DNA from: JACCZH01 sp963729445
Lineage (GTDB): Bacteria > Chloroflexota > Chloroflexia > Thermomicrobiales > CFX8
DNA: 64,000 bases
NCBI GenBank assembly: GCA_963729445.1
Contig: CAVSNU010000002.1
Location: forward strand, 1,215,974-1,279,973
Reading direction: 5' to 3'
The translations under genes were made by a program, and so were the position numbers. Shown in pieces: positions 8,728 to 18,158 of this stretch (its first letter is position 1; every line of letters begins with the position of its first letter). The notes beneath the pieces are model-generated. The model did no database searches and had not been told where the DNA came from. It was given only the letters and a program-made list of their open reading frames with translations.

Positions 8728-10473
8728 CTACCGGTTCACCTCGGCCCGCAGGTCCCGGTTCGCTGTGTTCGCCTCGCCGATCGTGGTCCGCACGCCCTCG
8801 AGGCGGGAGCGCTCGCTGGTCACGAAGCGTGTGTAGGGTGAGATCGCGTCGCGGATGCGGCGCACCGAGCGGCCAAGCTCGGCCTCGAAACCATCCCGCA
8901 GCACGTCGGTAAGCTGGCGCTCCAGCTCGGCCGATTTGCGGCGCAGCTCCGTCCGGGCCGTGCGTCGACGCGCCGGCAGGATAAACAAGCCCAACCCGGC
9001 AATCGTGACGGCCGCCAGGATGCCGGTGACATCCACCGCCGCGGTCGTGGCTGTCGCGACGACAATCGCCCCCAGGGAGACCGCGCCGGCCTGGGCAAGG
9101 GCCGTCTGGGCCACTGCCGAGCGCACGTTGGTGGCCAGCAGCGCCGCCTCTGCCCGCTGGTCGTAGCGGCTCACTACGCCCTCAGCCTCACGGGCGACCT
9201 GGGTGATGAGCGTCTGCCGGTCGATGGCGAAGCGCGAGCCAACCTGACCGATCATGTCGTCACGGTAGCGCTCCAGCGCCCGGCGGTCGAGGGTATCGGT
9301 CACGGTCTGCCAGACGCGCAGGTCCTGCGCGACCATCCAGTCGATCAGCTCGTTGATCGTGTCGTCGATCTGCCGCTCGGTGTCCCGCCACGACATCGCG
9401 TTCAAAGGCCTCGCGGGTATTCTCTGAACGCATCAGGTCGAAGACCCTGCCGAGCCGGATGTACTCGTCGAAGAAACGGTCTGCGCGCTCGTTCAGCCGG
9501 TGGACGATGTTCTCAACACGGGTGATGTAGGTGGCGAACTCGCGCTGCATCTCCTTCTCATAGTCGCTGATGTGCGCTTCGATCTGGGCGATCGTCGCGG
9601 CGTCCTGCTCCAGCAGTGACAGCCGTTCATCGACCGTCGTCGTGTAACGCGCCAGCAAACGGTCGGCCACACCGAGGGGGTTGAGCAGCTTGAGCCGGAT
9701 CCTCTCTTCCTGGTCCAGCGTGTTCATGATATACGAGCGCAGCGCGTCAAAGCGGCCGGCCGGATCGCCGCGCTCGGCCAGCTTGGCCGAGATCGGGAAG
9801 ATCAGCGGCTCGATCCCCAACAAGCGGCTGGCGTTGCCGGAGATAAAGGTCGTCACCTCGTTAGCTGGGCGTCGTTCTCCAGCAGATCGATCTTGTTGAG
9901 CACGACCACGATCTTCTTGCCCCAGTTGCGGATCTCCTCAAGAAATGCGCGTTCCGACTCGCTGAAGGGCCGGTCGGCCGAGGTGACGAAGAGCACCAGG
10001 TCAGAGCGCGGCACGAAGCGCTGCGAGATGGCCTCGTGCTCGCGCAGAATTGCATTGGTGCCGGGCGTATCGACGACGTTGATCTCGCGCAGGAACGGCG
10101 CCGGATGGTGATGGATGATCACGCCGTCGTTGGTGGTCTCGTCCGGGCCAGGCTCGCCGTAGACCAACAGGTGGATCATGCTGGTCGTGGGCGTCACACC
10201 CTCGGGCATGATCGGCTCGCCGACCAGCGCGTTGATGAAGGCCGACTTTCCTGAGTTGAACTCGCCGACGATCACCAGCAGGAAGAGCGTCTCCAGCTGC
10301 TGCCGCGCCTGCCGCAACAGTCGCAGATCTTCATCGACGTTATCCGCCCCAGGGAACGCCCGCGCAATCGCCTCCACCTGGGTCAGCAGCCCAACCGCCC
10401 GATCCCGAAGCTCCTCTTCGCGGGTCGAGAGCACTGCCCCAGTGACGGCTCGTTTATTCTCGGCCATGTCCAT
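8728..10473 (-). CDS. Bacterial dynamin-like GTPase (broken by two frameshifts)
   Basis: Three overlapping reading frames join into one protein of about 580 aa. Frame 1 (9853-10473) is a dynamin-type G domain: G1 GEFNSGKS, a G2 Thr in TPTTSMIH, G3 VDTPG and G4 NKIDLL. Frame 2 (9260-9856) is a helical stalk with many Glu/Arg heptads. Frame 3 (8728-9405) continues the stalk, then has a hydrophobic stretch (GAIVVATATTAAVDV to LGLFIL) that would insert in the membrane, then more coiled coil. The breaks fall near 9855 and 9405, with conserved sequence continuing in the next frame, so they may be sequencing indels. The family remodels or fuses membranes and some members aid phage defence. No partner dynamin gene lies beside it. 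Confidence 0.75.
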
Positions 10474-10648
10474 CGCCTTTCGCGTATCTTGGACCTGTTG
10501 ATATTTCCATAAACCTACAATAGCGACAATCTCTCAGGCGGTCGCTGCTGATGACGAACTATTTCCATGCCATAGAGGATGCAGGTTGGCATTCTCTCGG
10601 CAATGGAAGCCCGGTTACAGCCGAACGAGTCCTGAGAGTAGAGCATCG

Positions 10649-11044
10649 ATGCGCACGTTTCACGACAAGGAAGTTGAGTACCTGCGCGAGCAGCTCTTGG
10701 GCCGGATCGCGACGGTCAACCCAGACGGACAACCGCATGTCGTCCCGGTCGGATATCGCTACAACGCTGAGACCGGCACGATCGACATTGCCGGCCACAA
10801 TCCGGAACGGACAAGAGAGTTTCGTGATACCAGCGCTCATCCCCAGGTGGCGTTCGTGGTCGACGATCTTCTCAAAACCAACCCCTGGCGGCCGCGCGGC
10901 CTCGAAATCCGTGGCACAGCCCGCGTGCTCACCGAAGGAGGCGAACGCATCGGTCCAGGCTTTAGAGGCCCCTGGTTCCGCATCACCCCCCAGCATGTCA
11001 TCTCCGGGGGTCTTGATACCGATTCCCATCCTACCGCCGGATAG
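10649..11044 (+). CDS. PPOX-class (F420/FMN-dependent) oxidoreductase
   Basis: 131 aa from the ATG at 10649 (MRTFHDKEVEYL); the frame opens earlier but the family begins here. The split-barrel flavin/F420-binding fold is indicated by RIATVNPDGQPHVVPVGY, the IDIAGHN strand, HPQVAFVVDD and RGTARVLTEGG. Relatives reduce or bind F420-linked substrates, or bind FMN. The closing GLDTD segment is also typical. It is a single-gene unit: the convergent RES toxin ends 53 bases downstream. Cofactor choice between F420 and FMN is not certain from sequence; F420 is likelier in this lineage. Confidence 0.8.
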   Translation: MRTFHDKEVEYLREQLLGRIATVNPDGQPHVVPVGYRYNAETGTIDIAGHNPERTREFRDTSAHPQVAFVVDDLLKTNPWRPRGLEIRGTARVLTEGGERIGPGFRGPWFRITPQHVISGGLDTDSHPTAG

Positions 11045-11096
11045 CTTGGAAGCATGCCGCCCCGCGAAAGAGACATGCGAGACGTGAATGAAGCCT

Positions 11097-11876
11097 CTAG
11101 CTGCCCCTGATGAATTCGTTGTGGCCTCGGATCGCTTCAAGGCTCAAACCGAACAACTGGAGTACTTGGAGAAGGTCGGGATCTTTGGGGTCGATCCTGG
11201 TGTCATGAAACTCATTAAAGGATGGGTCGAAGACCATTCGATCCTCGAATACTGCCCAGCAGGTCCAGTCTAGGTTGTGTCGAGATGGGTAGCGGATCCC
11301 AGCGAAGCACGGCTGTCCTACCTCGTCCATCTGCTCATATATGTACCGCGCACAGTGTTGGGTCATAGGTCGATCAGTGCTAAAAACCGTGCTAAGGTCA
11401 AAATCATCTAATCCAAATTGCACGGCAATTGGTGCAAGTGCACCCCGCAGATGGCTAATGCTATCCGGTGCCACAATGTCGACAAACTGGAGCGATGGAG
11501 CTAACCGCGCCACACCGATTTGGCGCTTAAACCGCCAATCGATCGGTACAACGCCCCGTTCAACGTCTGAAGGATCTAGCAATCCATCGAGAGCATCCTG
11601 GAACGACTCCTCATCATCGTCAACGTCCTGCATAAGGGCCAGTAACGGCATTGAGCGACGAAACCGTGCAAGCGTTTCCCCGAATGCTCCGGCACGCTCG
11701 GACGCACAGTAAATCGCCCGGAATCGAGAGGAGTCTGGGTCGTCGAACCGGTTGTTTCCAGCCAAACGCCATGGGGCTGGCTCAAATGGGCCAGCCCCTA
11801 ACAACGAAACACGATAGACCGGCGTGCTTGGGGCAGGAACGGTGACAAGCTGCCTTTGTGCCTTGACGACAGCCAC
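11097..11876 (-). CDS. RES-domain toxin
   Basis: 259 aa. RES toxins are NAD-degrading enzymes with an ART-like fold. Visible family features: the VYRVS strand near residue 20, FDDPDSSRFRAIYCA followed by AFGETLARF (the R-Y and E positions of the pocket), and the C-terminal GIRYPSRH segment with CWAVFE. The start is a GTG that directly follows the antitoxin stop codon TAA, so the genes are translationally coupled. Base composition is lower in GC than the neighbours, typical of mobile toxin-antitoxin modules. The protein is longer than compact RES toxins (about 150-230 aa), with an extended middle. Confidence 0.82.
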   Translation of the reverse strand: MAVVKAQRQLVTVPAPSTPVYRVSLLGAGPFEPAPWRLAGNNRFDDPDSSRFRAIYCASERAGAFGETLARFRRSMPLLALMQDVDDDEESFQDALDGLLDPSDVERGVVPIDWRFKRQIGVARLAPSLQFVDIVAPDSISHLRGALAPIAVQFGLDDFDLSTVFSTDRPMTQHCARYIYEQMDEVGQPCFAGIRYPSRHNLDWTCWAVFEDRMVFDPSFNEFHDTRIDPKDPDLLQVLQLFGLSLEAIRGHNEFIRGS

Positions 11877-12275
11877 TTAGCCGCCCACCACAAAGGCGCG
11901 AGCAGCTGAGAGCGCTTCTTTGAGGTGATTGTCACGGATTGCCTCAGCTGGTGACGTATCGCCTAGTTGTGGGTTCAGTCCAATGAACCATGCTTTCGCA
12001 ACCTGTGGCGAGTCCGAGGATTGCAGCAAGAGGTAAAGGATATGGTAAGCCGTTCGGAGTCGTCTTTCCGTATCTGCGCCCCGGATTCCTGATACCTCTC
12101 CATTTGCCCACCGGGCGACTGTCTTCCCGTCTTTTACACCTGCCATAACAGCCGTTAATCTCCGCGACAATACCTCCTGCAAATCTCTTGCTATCTCATC
12201 GAGCGGTTTCGTCGTCGCGATACGGTGTGCCTGCTCCATTTCCACGGCAACTTGCTCAGCAGCCATGATTTCCAT
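11877..12275 (-). CDS. Xre/MbcA/ParS-type antitoxin partner of RES
   Basis: 132 aa. An N-terminal helix-turn-helix-like part (LQEVLSRRLTAVMAGVKDGKTVARWANG) resembles the Xre portion. The C-terminal part (LRTAYHILYLL, VAKAWFIGLNPQLGDTSPAEAI) is the MbcA/ParS/Xre toxin-binding domain with the characteristic W-x-x-G-x-NP-x-L signature. Its helix plugs the RES active site. It lies upstream of and abutting the toxin, the standard antitoxin-first order. It likely autorepresses the operon through its HTH. An ATG at 12275 or four codons later (EIM) could be the start. Confidence 0.82.
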   Translation of the reverse strand: MEIMAAEQVAVEMEQAHRIATTKPLDEIARDLQEVLSRRLTAVMAGVKDGKTVARWANGEVSGIRGADTERRLRTAYHILYLLLQSSDSPQVAKAWFIGLNPQLGDTSPAEAIRDNHLKEALSAARAFVVGG

Positions 12276-12605
12276 TCTCCCTAGTTGTATTATGCCGACC
12301 CTATCTCCTCTGAAAGAGTAACTTTATGCCCTCTGAATATCCTTACTATATACCACTTGTCAACACCCTGAACACCTATTTGCCCGCCAGACTCGTTGAT
12401 TTAGGACCAGAATCCCGCAACTCCTTGACTGGTAAGCACCTTTGAGATCCTTCGGTGCAATATGCGACGCAGCCGGTCGAGCAATCTGCGGGTGTTTCTC
12501 ATGCATGTACGGAAACTGGGTGTTTATTGCATGTCGGTAGGCCATTCATGACGAGCGCAAGAGGCGATGTATCTGGAGAGCATCTACTGCCACGAACAGG
12601 CGCGC
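12276..12605. other. AT-richer intergenic stretch, no supported gene
   Basis: About 330 bases upstream of the toxin-antitoxin operon. It is AT-rich near 12300-12360 and would contain the antitoxin promoter. Short frames here have no ribosome site or protein-like composition. Confidence 0.5.
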
Positions 12606-13271
12606 CTAACCCTTCTCAACCACCTCGGCGAGGCGGTCGGGGTCGAGGATGATGATCTCCTGGCCGCGGAACTCGATGATGCCCTGGTCGGACAGCGTGT
12701 TGAGCGAGCGGTTGACCATCTCGCGAGCCGTGCCGACCATGGTGGCCATCTGGGACTGAGAGAAGTTGGCTCCGCCCTCATAGCGCTGCAACAGGTGGGC
12801 TACCCGGCTCATCACCCTCCGCAGCGAGAGGTCTTCCACCAGCCCGGTCATGTGCCGCAGCCGGCCTGCCATGGTGCCCAACGCGCCCATCGCGATCTCA
12901 GGATGCTCGCGCATCAGCGCCAGTAACGCCTGACGCGGAATGGTCAGGACGGTCGATGGCTCCAGTGCCGAGGCATTGGCTGGATATGGCCCGCCATCGA
13001 AGGCGGCCACGTCGGCAAAGGAATCCCCGGCGCGCATCAGGCGCAGCACCTGCTCCCGGCCTTCCAGTGACATCTTGAAGATACGGACGGCGCCTGTCTC
13101 AACGATGTGCAGCGTCGCGTTTCCGGGGTCGTCACCTTCAAAGAAGATCGCTTCGCCTGCTGCATAGGTCTGTACATTCACGACATCCAACAGCTTTTCG
13201 AGCAGGTCACCAGGCAACGGGGCGAAATACGGACAGGTTCGCAACAGCTCCAGGTGACGCTCCTGGCTCAT
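12606..13271 (-). CDS. Crp/Fnr-family transcriptional regulator
   Basis: 221 aa. The N-terminal cyclic-nucleotide-binding beta-roll has YAAGEAIFFEGDDPGNATLHIVETGAV and SFADVAAFDGGPYPANASA. The long dimer helix (MAGRLRHMTGLVEDLSL) follows, then a winged HTH (SQSQMATMVGTAREMVNRSLNTLSDQG). There is no N-terminal cysteine cluster, so it is not a classical FeS FNR; it is closer to the DNR/NnrR or CRP type. The gene is divergent from the copper nitrite reductase, with about 170 bases between starts, which makes it the probable nitrogen-oxide or redox regulator of that gene. I found no clear TTGAT-N4-ATCAA FNR box in the gap. An AGGGAG ribosome site precedes the ATG. Confidence 0.9.
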   Translation of the reverse strand: MSQERHLELLRTCPYFAPLPGDLLEKLLDVVNVQTYAAGEAIFFEGDDPGNATLHIVETGAVRIFKMSLEGREQVLRLMRAGDSFADVAAFDGGPYPANASALEPSTVLTIPRQALLALMREHPEIAMGALGTMAGRLRHMTGLVEDLSLRRVMSRVAHLLQRYEGGANFSQSQMATMVGTAREMVNRSLNTLSDQGIIEFRGQEIIILDPDRLAEVVEKG

Positions 13272-13442
13272 CTTGGCCGGCTCCCTTCAGCGATAGCGAA
13301 ACCCTTGCGAGATTGGTTGTTGGGCTGAGACATAAGTCACAGCGTAACCGACGGATCGATCCTACTCTAAAGCCATAAGAGCTGGCGGGTTGCCAAAGGT
13401 CAGCAATGGGGCTGACCAACCGCTAGATGAAGGGGGATCGAC

Positions 13443-15005
13443 ATGATCGCACAGAAGCGCTCGCCTCTGACGGAATCCAGCATGAACCGCCGCTCGCTGC
13501 TGAAGCGTGCGGGAATTCTAGGTCTCAGCCTGCCGGCTGCCGGCATGGTGCTGAACGCCTGCGGATCTGATAATGAGAAATCCGCGAAAGCCGTAGCGGC
13601 GTTCCCGTCGGTCGCCTCGGACACCGACACGGCCAAGCAGGCAGGCACGATCACCGAAGTCACTGTTGTAGGAAAAGACATCGCCTTCGACCCGACCGAG
13701 ATTACCGTCCCAGCCGGCGTGCCGGTACGCCTCACGTTTATCAACGAAGGCACCATCGTGCATGACTGGGAAGCGCCAGACGTGCAAGCATCCAACGTCA
13801 AGCACATCTCCGAATCGGCGACGTTCAAGGGGCGCCCGGATTACAAGCCCGTGGAGTCCAGCGGGACGGGTGTGCTCCATGCCGTTGCCGGCGCAGGCGA
13901 GACGATGGTAATCGAGTTTACGCCCGAAGTGGCCGGCGCGTATCCAATGCAGTGCACCGTGCCTGGCCATCGACAGGCCGGGATGGTTGGCACATTCATC
14001 GTTTCGGGCGAGGGCGCGGCACAGGCGGAGACCGGGCACGAAGCCGATCCACATGTGGTGGCGTCTCCGGCCACGGCATCCGGTACACCGTACGACGCTG
14101 CCCGGCTGCCAAACCCGGAAGTTGCCGCGCCGGTCGGGAAGCGCGAGCCGCAGCTCATCAAGCAAGAAATCGAGATCCAGGAAGTTGTCGGCTACGTTGA
14201 CGAAGGTGTCGCCTTCCAGTTCTGGACATTTGGCGGAACCATTCCCGGACCGATGCTGCGGGTGCGGGTCGGCGACACCGTCGAGCTGACGCTGAAGAAC
14301 CCGGCCGAAAGCGAGACATCGCACAACATCGATCTGCACGCCGTGACCGGCCCGGGTGGTGGCGCGTCCGCGACATTGATCGACCCAGGCGAATCCGCGA
14401 CATTCCGGTTCAAAGCCCTGAACCCGGGTGTGTATGTCTATCACTGCGCCACGGCGCCGATTCCGCATCACATCTCCGCCGGCATGTACGGCCTGATCGT
14501 CGTGGAGCCGGAAGAGGGCCTTCCGCCGGTCGACCGCGAGTTCTACGTGATGCAGGGCGACCTCTACCTGGAAGGCGCTCGCGGCGAGAAAGGTCTGCGA
14601 CCATTCTCAATGGACAAAATGCTCGACGAGCGGCCGGACTATGTGGTCTTCAACGGCGCGGTTGGAGCGCTGGCCGAGGACCGCGCCTTCAAGGCCAACG
14701 TTGGGGAGACGATCCGCATCTTCTTCGGAGTTGGCGGGCCGAACCTGGTTTCCAGCTTCCACGTCATCGGTGAGATCTTTGACCGGGTGATGGTTGAGGG
14801 CGCGGCCGAATGGTCGACAAACATCCAGACGACGCTGGTTCCGGCCGGTGGAGCGACGGTCGTCGAGTTCAAAGCCGAAGTGCCGGGCACGCTGATGATG
14901 GTTGATCACAGTCTCGGCCGGCTCCACAAAGGAGCCGTGGGCATGATCGTGATCGAAGGCGACGAGAACCACGACGTCTTCGAGATCGTGAGCCCCGCGA
15001 TTTGA
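13443..15005 (+). CDS. nirK: Copper nitrite reductase (NirK-type) with fused N-terminal plastocyanin-like domain
   Basis: 520 aa, exported. It has a twin-arginine-like NRRSLLKRAG motif, a hydrophobic core and an LNAC lipobox, so it is probably a Tat lipoprotein. Residues about 70-185 form a cupredoxin with type-1 copper ligands in IVHDW and C-x4-H-x4-M (MQCTVPGHRQAGM). Residues about 235-515 are the two NirK cupredoxin domains: HNIDLH carries type-2 His and catalytic Asp, VYHCATAPIPHH carries type-1 Cys/His, SFHVIGE supplies the catalytic His, and VDHSLGRLHKGA a further type-2 His. NirK reduces nitrite to nitric oxide; the fused blue-copper domain would be its built-in electron donor. A GGGGGAT ribosome site precedes the ATG. 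Alternative: another two-domain multicopper oxidase, but the motif set favours NirK. Confidence 0.85.
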   Translation: MIAQKRSPLTESSMNRRSLLKRAGILGLSLPAAGMVLNACGSDNEKSAKAVAAFPSVASDTDTAKQAGTITEVTVVGKDIAFDPTEITVPAGVPVRLTFINEGTIVHDWEAPDVQASNVKHISESATFKGRPDYKPVESSGTGVLHAVAGAGETMVIEFTPEVAGAYPMQCTVPGHRQAGMVGTFIVSGEGAAQAETGHEADPHVVASPATASGTPYDAARLPNPEVAAPVGKREPQLIKQEIEIQEVVGYVDEGVAFQFWTFGGTIPGPMLRVRVGDTVELTLKNPAESETSHNIDLHAVTGPGGGASATLIDPGESATFRFKALNPGVYVYHCATAPIPHHISAGMYGLIVVEPEEGLPPVDREFYVMQGDLYLEGARGEKGLRPFSMDKMLDERPDYVVFNGAVGALAEDRAFKANVGETIRIFFGVGGPNLVSSFHVIGEIFDRVMVEGAAEWSTNIQTTLVPAGGATVVEFKAEVPGTLMMVDHSLGRLHKGAVGMIVIEGDENHDVFEIVSPAI

Positions 15006-15480
15006 TGACACCGCGCGGCCCAGGCGAGGTGGCAGCCCTCGCCGGCCGCTAACCCCCTTCACGTGGCGGATATGGAGCTCTCAGGTTCCGTACCCGCCGC
15101 GTTGGGGTGTCCGGATAGTCGGGCGGGCCCTCGAGAGGCCGATCATCCGATCCTTGACGATGAGCGGCGCCCACATGCACGCCCCGACGAAGTCCATCAA
15201 GGTGTCCGCATCAGCTAGTGGCCGGTGGTTCCGAGCGCTTTGGCCAGTGCCTCCAGCCGGTGGACCGTCGGGTTACCGCTCAGCCTCAGCTCCATAGGTC
15301 CCCGTGTTCAGGCCGTGAAACTCCGAGGGCGCATCCAGCAGATCCAGCGTATTGACAGAACGTACCGTAGTAGTCTCAGTATTGTACGTTTGCCGAAAAA
15401 TGTATAACAACGATGCTGCCCTCGCGTTCGGCTTCAGGCAGTCTGGTCAGAGAAGCCTCTACGGTTGGAGTATCTTGAGC
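15006..15480. other. Intergenic region with possible gene remnants
   Basis: About 475 bases. On the minus strand, 15120-15190 can be read as WAPLIVKDRMIGL-like sequence, reminiscent of a GAF domain, and near 15225-15295 as NPTVHRLEALAKALG, reminiscent of the end of an Xre HTH. No intact gene. Both are short matches by eye and may be chance. Confidence 0.3.
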
Positions 15481-16115
15481 ATGTCGACGAAGACCTTCCC
15501 CAACGGAGATGACGTTCCCACGCAACCAATGTTCTTTGCAACGCCAGACCAGTTTCGGGCCTGGTTAGAGGAACACCATGAGACCGCACCGGAGCTATTG
15601 GTCGGGTTCTACAAAACGAAGTCGGGCAAGCCGAGCATGACCTGGAAGGAAGCAGTAGGCGAGGCGCTCTGTTTCGGGTGGATTGATGGCCGCGGTAAAA
15701 GTCTCGATGATGTCAGCTATACCATTCGCTTCACGCCTCGCAAGGCGGGTAGCACCTGGAGTGTGGTGAATATCAAGCGCGTTGAGGAGCTCACGGAGCT
15801 GGGTCGCATGCACCCTGCCGGACTCAGGGCGTTCGAGAAACGCACGGAAGCAAAATCGGGCACGTACTCGCACGAACAAGAGGGTGCTGTTGAGCTTGGC
15901 AGCGAGTTTGAGCAGCAATTTCGGGCCAATGCCAGGGCATGGGAGTTCTTCCAGGCGCAGCCTGCCTCGTATCGCAAGGCGGCCATCTGGTTGATCATCA
16001 GCGCCAAGAAGGAAGAGACCAGACGCAGGCGATTGCCACACTGATCGAAGACTCAGCGCAAGGCCGGCGCATCAAGTCGTTGTCTCGCTCGAAGCCCGAG
16101 AAAGTCGACCGTTAA
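15481..16115 (+). CDS. YdeI/OmdA-like protein, frameshifted at the C-terminus
   Basis: The main frame from ATG 15481 (MSTKTFPNGDD) has the family blocks WLEEHHETAPELLVGFYK, ALCFGWIDGRGK, YTIRFTPRK, WSVVNIKRVEEL and a late ASYRKAAIWLIISAKKEETR. The frame ends early at 16044, but one base shift near 16033 (TTGCCAC where TTGGCCAC is expected) restores the normal tail ATLIEDSAQGRRIK and a stop at 16113-16115. So the true product is about 210 aa and the break is a one-base deletion, probably an error. Family function is uncertain: a bacteriocin-protection or ferredoxin-like role has been suggested for OmdA relatives. Confidence 0.75.
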
Positions 16116-16120
16116 CGGCG

Positions 16121-17743
16121 TCAATCGTCACCACCAGGTATTTCGATAGGGCGTGCCGGTTCTTCACTGCTGGCCACGATGGGCTGCCCCGTGCGTAGCG
16201 GGATCTCTTTCAGGAAGAACGAAGCAATGAGCGCGATGACGACGAACGGCAACGCGATCATGAACACATCCTGGAGTGCCTCTGTGTATGCCGTTAACAC
16301 GGCTGTCTTCTGCGGCTCCGCGAGATTCTGAATCGCCTGGATGTTGTTGGTGTTAACCTGCATCCCCGTCGCCCCCACACTGCCGCCGAGCCGTTCTGCA
16401 AGGTAGTGCTGCAGTCGATTCGTGAGCACGGCGCCAAACACAGCAGCCCCGATGGCTCCGCCCAGTTGCCGGGTGAAGGTGACCGAGCCCGTCGCCGCGC
16501 CCATGTCACGAAACTCCACCGCGTTCTGAACGGCTGTCACGATGGTCTGCATCGTGAAGCCGAGGCCAGCGCCAAAGATGAAGATGTAGATCGCAACCTG
16601 CCAGTATGGCGTCGTGACTTCGATGGTACTCAGCAGCAGGAGCGAGACGATCAGTAAGACGGCCCCAATAATCGGAAAGATCTTGTACCGGCCGGTACGG
16701 GTGATCATCTGACCTGAGAAGATCGACATGGTGAAGATCCCGAACACCGCCGGTAGCAGCGCCAGGCCGGAGCGCGTTGCCGACATCCCCATGACTGCCT
16801 GGAAGTAGAGCGGGAGATAGATGATCGTGCCGAACATTGCCACGCCAGCCATGAAACCGTAGAGATTGCTGATGCTGAAGATGGGGTTATGGAATAGCCG
16901 CAGGGGAATAATGGGCTCTTCCGTCCGGCGCTCGACCTGAATGAAGGCGACGGTGAGCACGATCGAGCCAGCCAATAGCGCCAGGGGACCGGGCGCGCCC
17001 CAGCCGTACTCCTCGCCCGCCCAGTTGAGGTACAGCAGCAGCATGGATACCGAGCCCACGATCAGGGCGGCGCCAGGATAATCGATTTTGTGCTCGCGGC
17101 GGATGACCGGCATCTTCAACGCTATTGATGTAATGACCAGTGCGACGATACCGATCGGAAGATTGATATAGAAGATCCAGCGCCAGTTGACGACGTCAGT
17201 GAGCCAGCCTCCGATCAAGGGGCCCGCGACGCTGGAGAGGCCAAACACCGCGCCGAAGTAGCCCTGGTACCGACCGCGCTCTCGTGGCGGAATGACGTCA
17301 CCGATGATCGCAAACGCGATCGCCATCAACCCGCCGCCGCCGATGCCCTGGAGCGCGCGGAAGATGATCAGCTGCAGCATGTTCTGGCTGAGACCGCACA
17401 ACGCCGATCCAACAAGGAAGATAATGATCGCAATCTGGAAGATCAGCCGCCGGCCGTACAGGTCTGAGATCTTGCCCCAGAGCGGGGTCGCGGCGGTGGA
17501 GGTCAACAAGTACGCGGTGACCACCCACGACAGTTGCTCGAGCCCGCCCAGGTCACTGACGATCCTCGGTAATGCCGTGCCAACGATGCTCTGGTCCAGA
17601 GCCGCAAGAAAGATCCCGGCCATCAAGCCGGCCATGACGACCATGATCTGCTGGTGGGTAAGGTACTGAGAGGTTTCCGGATCGCTACCGGTTCCCGGGG
17701 TTCCGTCTGCTGGTGGTGGTTTGCTCGCCGCCGACGCTGACAC
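16121..17743 (-). CDS. DHA2-family (EmrB/QacA-type) MFS drug exporter
   Basis: 540 aa with 14 predicted hydrophobic segments, the DHA2 layout. These proton antiporters expel lipophilic drugs and dyes across the inner membrane. Diagnostic motifs: ALDQSIVGTALPRI in TM1 (motif D1), LWGKISDLYGRR between TM2 and TM3 (motif A), LQGIGGGGL in TM4 (motif B) and GPLIGGWLTD in TM5 (motif C). A hydrophilic N-terminal tail holds DPETSQYLTHQQ. The start is GTG at 17743 with GGAG upstream. There is no adjacent EmrA adaptor, consistent with a monoderm-like envelope. The 415 bases between this gene and 18159 have no supported gene. Confidence 0.92.
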   Translation of the reverse strand: MSASAASKPPPADGTPGTGSDPETSQYLTHQQIMVVMAGLMAGIFLAALDQSIVGTALPRIVSDLGGLEQLSWVVTAYLLTSTAATPLWGKISDLYGRRLIFQIAIIIFLVGSALCGLSQNMLQLIIFRALQGIGGGGLMAIAFAIIGDVIPPRERGRYQGYFGAVFGLSSVAGPLIGGWLTDVVNWRWIFYINLPIGIVALVITSIALKMPVIRREHKIDYPGAALIVGSVSMLLLYLNWAGEEYGWGAPGPLALLAGSIVLTVAFIQVERRTEEPIIPLRLFHNPIFSISNLYGFMAGVAMFGTIIYLPLYFQAVMGMSATRSGLALLPAVFGIFTMSIFSGQMITRTGRYKIFPIIGAVLLIVSLLLLSTIEVTTPYWQVAIYIFIFGAGLGFTMQTIVTAVQNAVEFRDMGAATGSVTFTRQLGGAIGAAVFGAVLTNRLQHYLAERLGGSVGATGMQVNTNNIQAIQNLAEPQKTAVLTAYTEALQDVFMIALPFVVIALIASFFLKEIPLRTGQPIVASSEEPARPIEIPGGDD

Positions 17744-18158
17744 GCGCTACGCTCCAATGTTCCATTGGACTGTCGCTTAGCGGTTGCGGCTGTCCATATA
17801 CTCGCTCCCGATGCTCGCCTCAATCTCCAAACCGATCGGGCGTTCGGACATGAGGAGGGGACTATACGGATTGAAACGAGGACTGTCAATCGAAATGGCC
17901 CGGTTTGCAGTACACGCGGCAGATTGACCAACGTTGCTGCGCCGAAGGTAAACATCAAGAGCGTGAGATGCGCATGTCTGCCACTCTCAACAATCGTGCC
18001 GCGCACCTCGATGATTCGCTGGTTTGACCGGGTAAGGTTGGCAGCGCGTCCCGTCATGCAGGGTGTATTGACGTAACGTGGTCCACCCACACAAACGCCA
18101 TGGGTGCGCTATCCTGACAAATCACCGGCCTGGAGATACCAGCGAAGGACCGACACTC

